In this document: piece by piece, positions 61,601-64,000 of the stretch
How the letters are laid out: the number at the start of each line of letters is the position of its first letter
Numbering within the stretch: position 1 is the stretch's first letter
Source: Vitis vinifera
Lineage: Eukaryota > Streptophyta > Magnoliopsida > Vitales > Vitaceae
Assembly (NCBI RefSeq): GCF_030704535.1
Contig: NC_081818.1
Span: 26,203,001 to 26,267,000 of the forward strand
Direction of reading: 5' to 3'
DNA: 64,000 nt
Program-made: the position numbers and the translations under genes
Notes under the pieces: generated by a model
Told to the model about the DNA's origin: nothing
The model's database searches: none
The model's input: only the letters and a program-made list of their open reading frames with translations

Positions 61601-63078
61601 AAACAAAACCATACCAGGACAGGCATTCCATTTCTTACAATATACCGCTTGTTCTGTGAAATTGGCTGTAATATTAGGAAATAATCAATTTTATCAGGAA
61701 ACTGTCAACACCATAGAAAGGTCAGAGATAATAAACCATGACCCAAAATTTCAGCTTGAAAGTAATGAATTCTAAGTTCAAAATTTAAAATATTAGCAAT
61801 CAAGAATATGAAGCAGAGCATGAAAAAGGCAAAAGCCACATGGATAAAATGACCAAACATAGCCCAACTGAAATGAGTGAGGGTTGAAGGATAAAATGAA
61901 GGACAGGAACCCTAAACCTAGCATGAAAAAGCACTAGCTTTCCTTCTATACATGATGAAGTATGCACAAGTAGAACCCTTACAAACTGTTGCTTCTCTCG
62001 AAGCCTAAGATTATCAAGCAAGCTTCCGACCTCTATCTCACTCTCCGTCTGCACAGTATCAATAAAACCTTAGTTTTAATGCAAGCACCATTACAGTTGC
62101 ATCAGAGTCGATAAGAATTCAAAAGATGTATGACATCTCTTAAGAGATCCAGTAAATAAGTCACCCATTCCACCAAATTATATAACTTACCATTGTATTG
62201 GCACCCTCATCCCAAACTAGACCATGTTGTGAAACACTTCTTAATTTCCCACCAGCTCTTTCTTCAGCTTCATATAATGTGATGTTCACGCCATGTAATT
62301 TCAATTTGTATGCTGCAGCAAGCCCACTAGAAAACCATAACAAAACATCTCAGCCAGTTTTCAAACAACTTTCCATAATTTAGCTATCCTAAAAATGCTC
62401 TAGTCACTGAGCAGAGGAATATAACACCTATGAATAGATAAAGAAATATACACAAAATGACTGTTATTCCAGAAAAAATGTGAACTATCTTATACAAGAA
62501 AATCATATAATTTGGCATATTCACAACTTCTTTTCTTTTTTTCTTTTTGCTATTTGATGCTCTTTAAATTACCCATGAAATCATTCATTGGCTTAGATTT
62601 CAATGGCCCATGACTGCGCCTGTACTCAAAACGAAAATGCTTTTTCACTCTTTCGTTCATGAAATTGACCCAACAAAGCCAGCCAAGACGGAAAAACAAT
62701 TAAGCTATTATTACCGCACTTGCAACATCAATGAACACGGAAAGAGAAAAGAAGGAAAAAAAAAACCCATAACCTGAAGAACAATCCAACTTACCTAACA
62801 CCAGCACCAACAACAGCCACTCTTTTACCAGAACCTGAAAACCCAATTACCAAAGCCATTAATTCACAGAAGCACACAGATTTTGAACAATTAAACCAAA
62901 ATTAAAACCCACGAACTCAGCAACAAATCTTCAAAAAAAAAAAAAAAGAAAAAAAAAAAGAAAGAAAATTGAAAGTGAACATGAAATTTTCAGATAATTC
63001 TTGGGTTTTATTATTATTTTTTCTTTTTTGTAATTTCTTACCATTATAGTGTGACTGGGCATCTGATTTCTCAGCCAT
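55670..63078 (-). CDS. Protoporphyrinogen IX oxidase, PPO2 (mitochondrial-type) (18 exons, 508 aa)
   Basis: FAD enzyme that oxidises protoporphyrinogen IX to protoporphyrin IX, the last common step of heme and chlorophyll synthesis. Exons: 63078-63042, 62834-62795, 62326-62191, 62048-61983, 61665-61615, 61507-61451, 60797-60721, 59798-59762, 59574-59509, 59272-59232, 58461-58329, 57681-57502, 57350-57276, 56696-56573, 56494-56386, 56248-56174, 56048-55942, 55785-55670. They sum to 1,527 nt with consistent phases. The FAD dinucleotide fold is [11 protein letters not shown] (GxGxxG at 22-27), with [12 protein letters not shown] following. WDEGANTM, the [13 protein letters not shown] loop (176-187, known in other plants as the inhibitor-contact loop), [18 protein letters not shown] and the terminal GLSVGKA FAD contact are all present. 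There is almost no sequence before the FAD fold, as in tobacco-type mitochondrial PPO2; a longer dual-targeted form is not seen. Length matches the family (about 505). Confidence 0.96.
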
Positions 63079-63199
63079 TATAGATGCTGAATTACTTCGA
63101 AAGGGAAAACGTTGAACAATTTTTGAAGAATTTTTTCAGCTGATAACAGTGACAGAATTTGATTGTCTACTTCGGCAGCTGTCTTATGAAATCCGAGGG

Positions 63200-64000
63200 C
63201 GGGGAGGGGAATGACAATTCTGTAACACCGTTTCTGCGTCACGGTCCTTGATCTGGGCCGTTCGTAAACTGCGGTCCAGGATAGGGATGATGGTGGAAGG
63301 TGGACCCACTGTAAGGAATTACATTTGGGCCGGAGTAGGTTGTGCTGTGAGTAAACTGTAAACCCAATCTATAAAACCCTGTAATTCATCTTTTAGTCCC
63401 AACTCCGTCTGATGGTCGCTAAGCTGAATTTGGGCTGGTCCTCGAGACCAACTCAGCCCAAGAGAAGCCCCAGTGTTCACCATGTAATTAACACCAAGTG
63501 GGAAGTGGGAATATGAGTGCTGTAGGGGAACCCCTCCATGTGGCAGTCCATGTGGCACTCCCCTCAGTATTGTCTGGAAAATTACCACAGTATCCGGATC
63601 CTTCCATCCGGACCACTCAAGCACGCAACAGTTAGTATCAGACTCCCTAAGTGAGCAACGTCTTCCAGCCTGCCCTCAAGTCCCTACTGCTACGTGTAAT
63701 CATTTTCATCTGACATGAAGGTGGCTAATGGGACCTTCCCCAATTCTCACGTCCATGTTAATGGATTACCACACGCTGCCCCATACCTCCAGTAAGATGA
63801 AGTGACGGGCAACTTCATCATAACACAACTTATGACAGTACCTGCCAGCCACCCAAGACTGCAATGAATGCCCTGCCACCTACATGACAACCATCATTAT
63901 AGAGAAGGTCAAAGTGTCTACTCAGCATTATAGTATCTTTCACCTAAACACTATAAAAAACCCTCTTGAAGCATAACGCAGGTACGCGTGCTTAAATTGG
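63200..64000. mobile_element. Possible edge of an LTR retroelement leaving the window
   Basis: Base composition changes at about 63200 from AT-rich to balanced, and the sequence to the window end is unlike any neighbour. Near 63952 a CTATAAAAAACCC TATA-like box sits 49 bases from the right edge, as in the U3/R region of plant LTRs. No matching second LTR or internal region is in the window, so family and completeness cannot be judged. The first ~100 bases may instead be the PPO2 promoter. The open frame at 63319-63624 (-) is not a recognisable host gene. Confidence 0.35.

Noticed and set aside
63319-63624. 101-codon minus-strand frame next to the PPO2 start
   Set aside because: Falls in the candidate LTR-like segment and shows no known protein.

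Overview
This window is nuclear DNA of a core eudicot plant. Genes carry GT-AG introns, intergenic DNA is very AT-rich, there is a nuclear-type tRNA-Lys gene, and miniature inverted-repeat elements (MITEs) with TTA/TAA target duplications are scattered through the gaps. Protein style and repeats suggest grapevine (Vitis) or a close relative; this is recognition from memory, not a database result. No CRISPR array, operon or prokaryotic gene is present.

Layout, left to right: (1) 1-4400, AT-rich repeats including a 21-bp minisatellite and a ~229-bp tandem unit. (2) 4409-7384 (-), a small plant-specific protein with a lipid-anchor N-terminus. (3) 14454-18665 (+), cytosolic-type ribulose-5-phosphate 3-epimerase with a 5-nt microexon and a transposon relic in intron 2. 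(4) 20481-22508 (+), an intronless LysM receptor-like pseudokinase of LYK2 type. (5) 22.5-26.9 kb, repeats including a complete-looking 983-bp Harbinger-type MITE. (6) 26960-27388 (-), a calmodulin-like protein. (7) 29933-30005, tRNA-Lys(CTT). (8) 30375-32986 (+), an adenylate-kinase-like organellar protein. (9) 34277-40395 (-), a 1,099-residue NT-C2 (EEIG1/EHBP1-type) protein with an upstream leader exon. (10) 42.8-43.9 kb, one MITE nested in another. (11) 45000-49351 (-), an inactive LRR receptor-like kinase. (12) 53586-54639 (-), an mTERF pseudogene. (13) 55670-63078 (-), protoporphyrinogen oxidase of the PPO2 class, rebuilt as 18 in-frame exons. (14) 63.2-64 kb, sequence resembling the edge of an LTR element that leaves the window.

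The exon models for genes 2, 3, 8, 9, 11 and 13 were joined by hand at splice sites. Each gives a coding length divisible by three and a continuous family-like protein. UTR ends and promoters are not resolved.

The genes do not form one pathway. From memory, the order NT-C2 protein / adenylate kinase / CML / LYK2 / epimerase / small protein matches Arabidopsis At3g01810-At3g01860 in reverse, and LRR-RLK plus PPO2 match neighbours At5g14210-At5g14220. The window may therefore keep an ancestral order later split between two Arabidopsis chromosomes. Three of its nucleotide-binding proteins have degenerate catalytic motifs. I see no clear new biological system; the best leads are the microexon, the degenerate enzymes and the nested MITEs.
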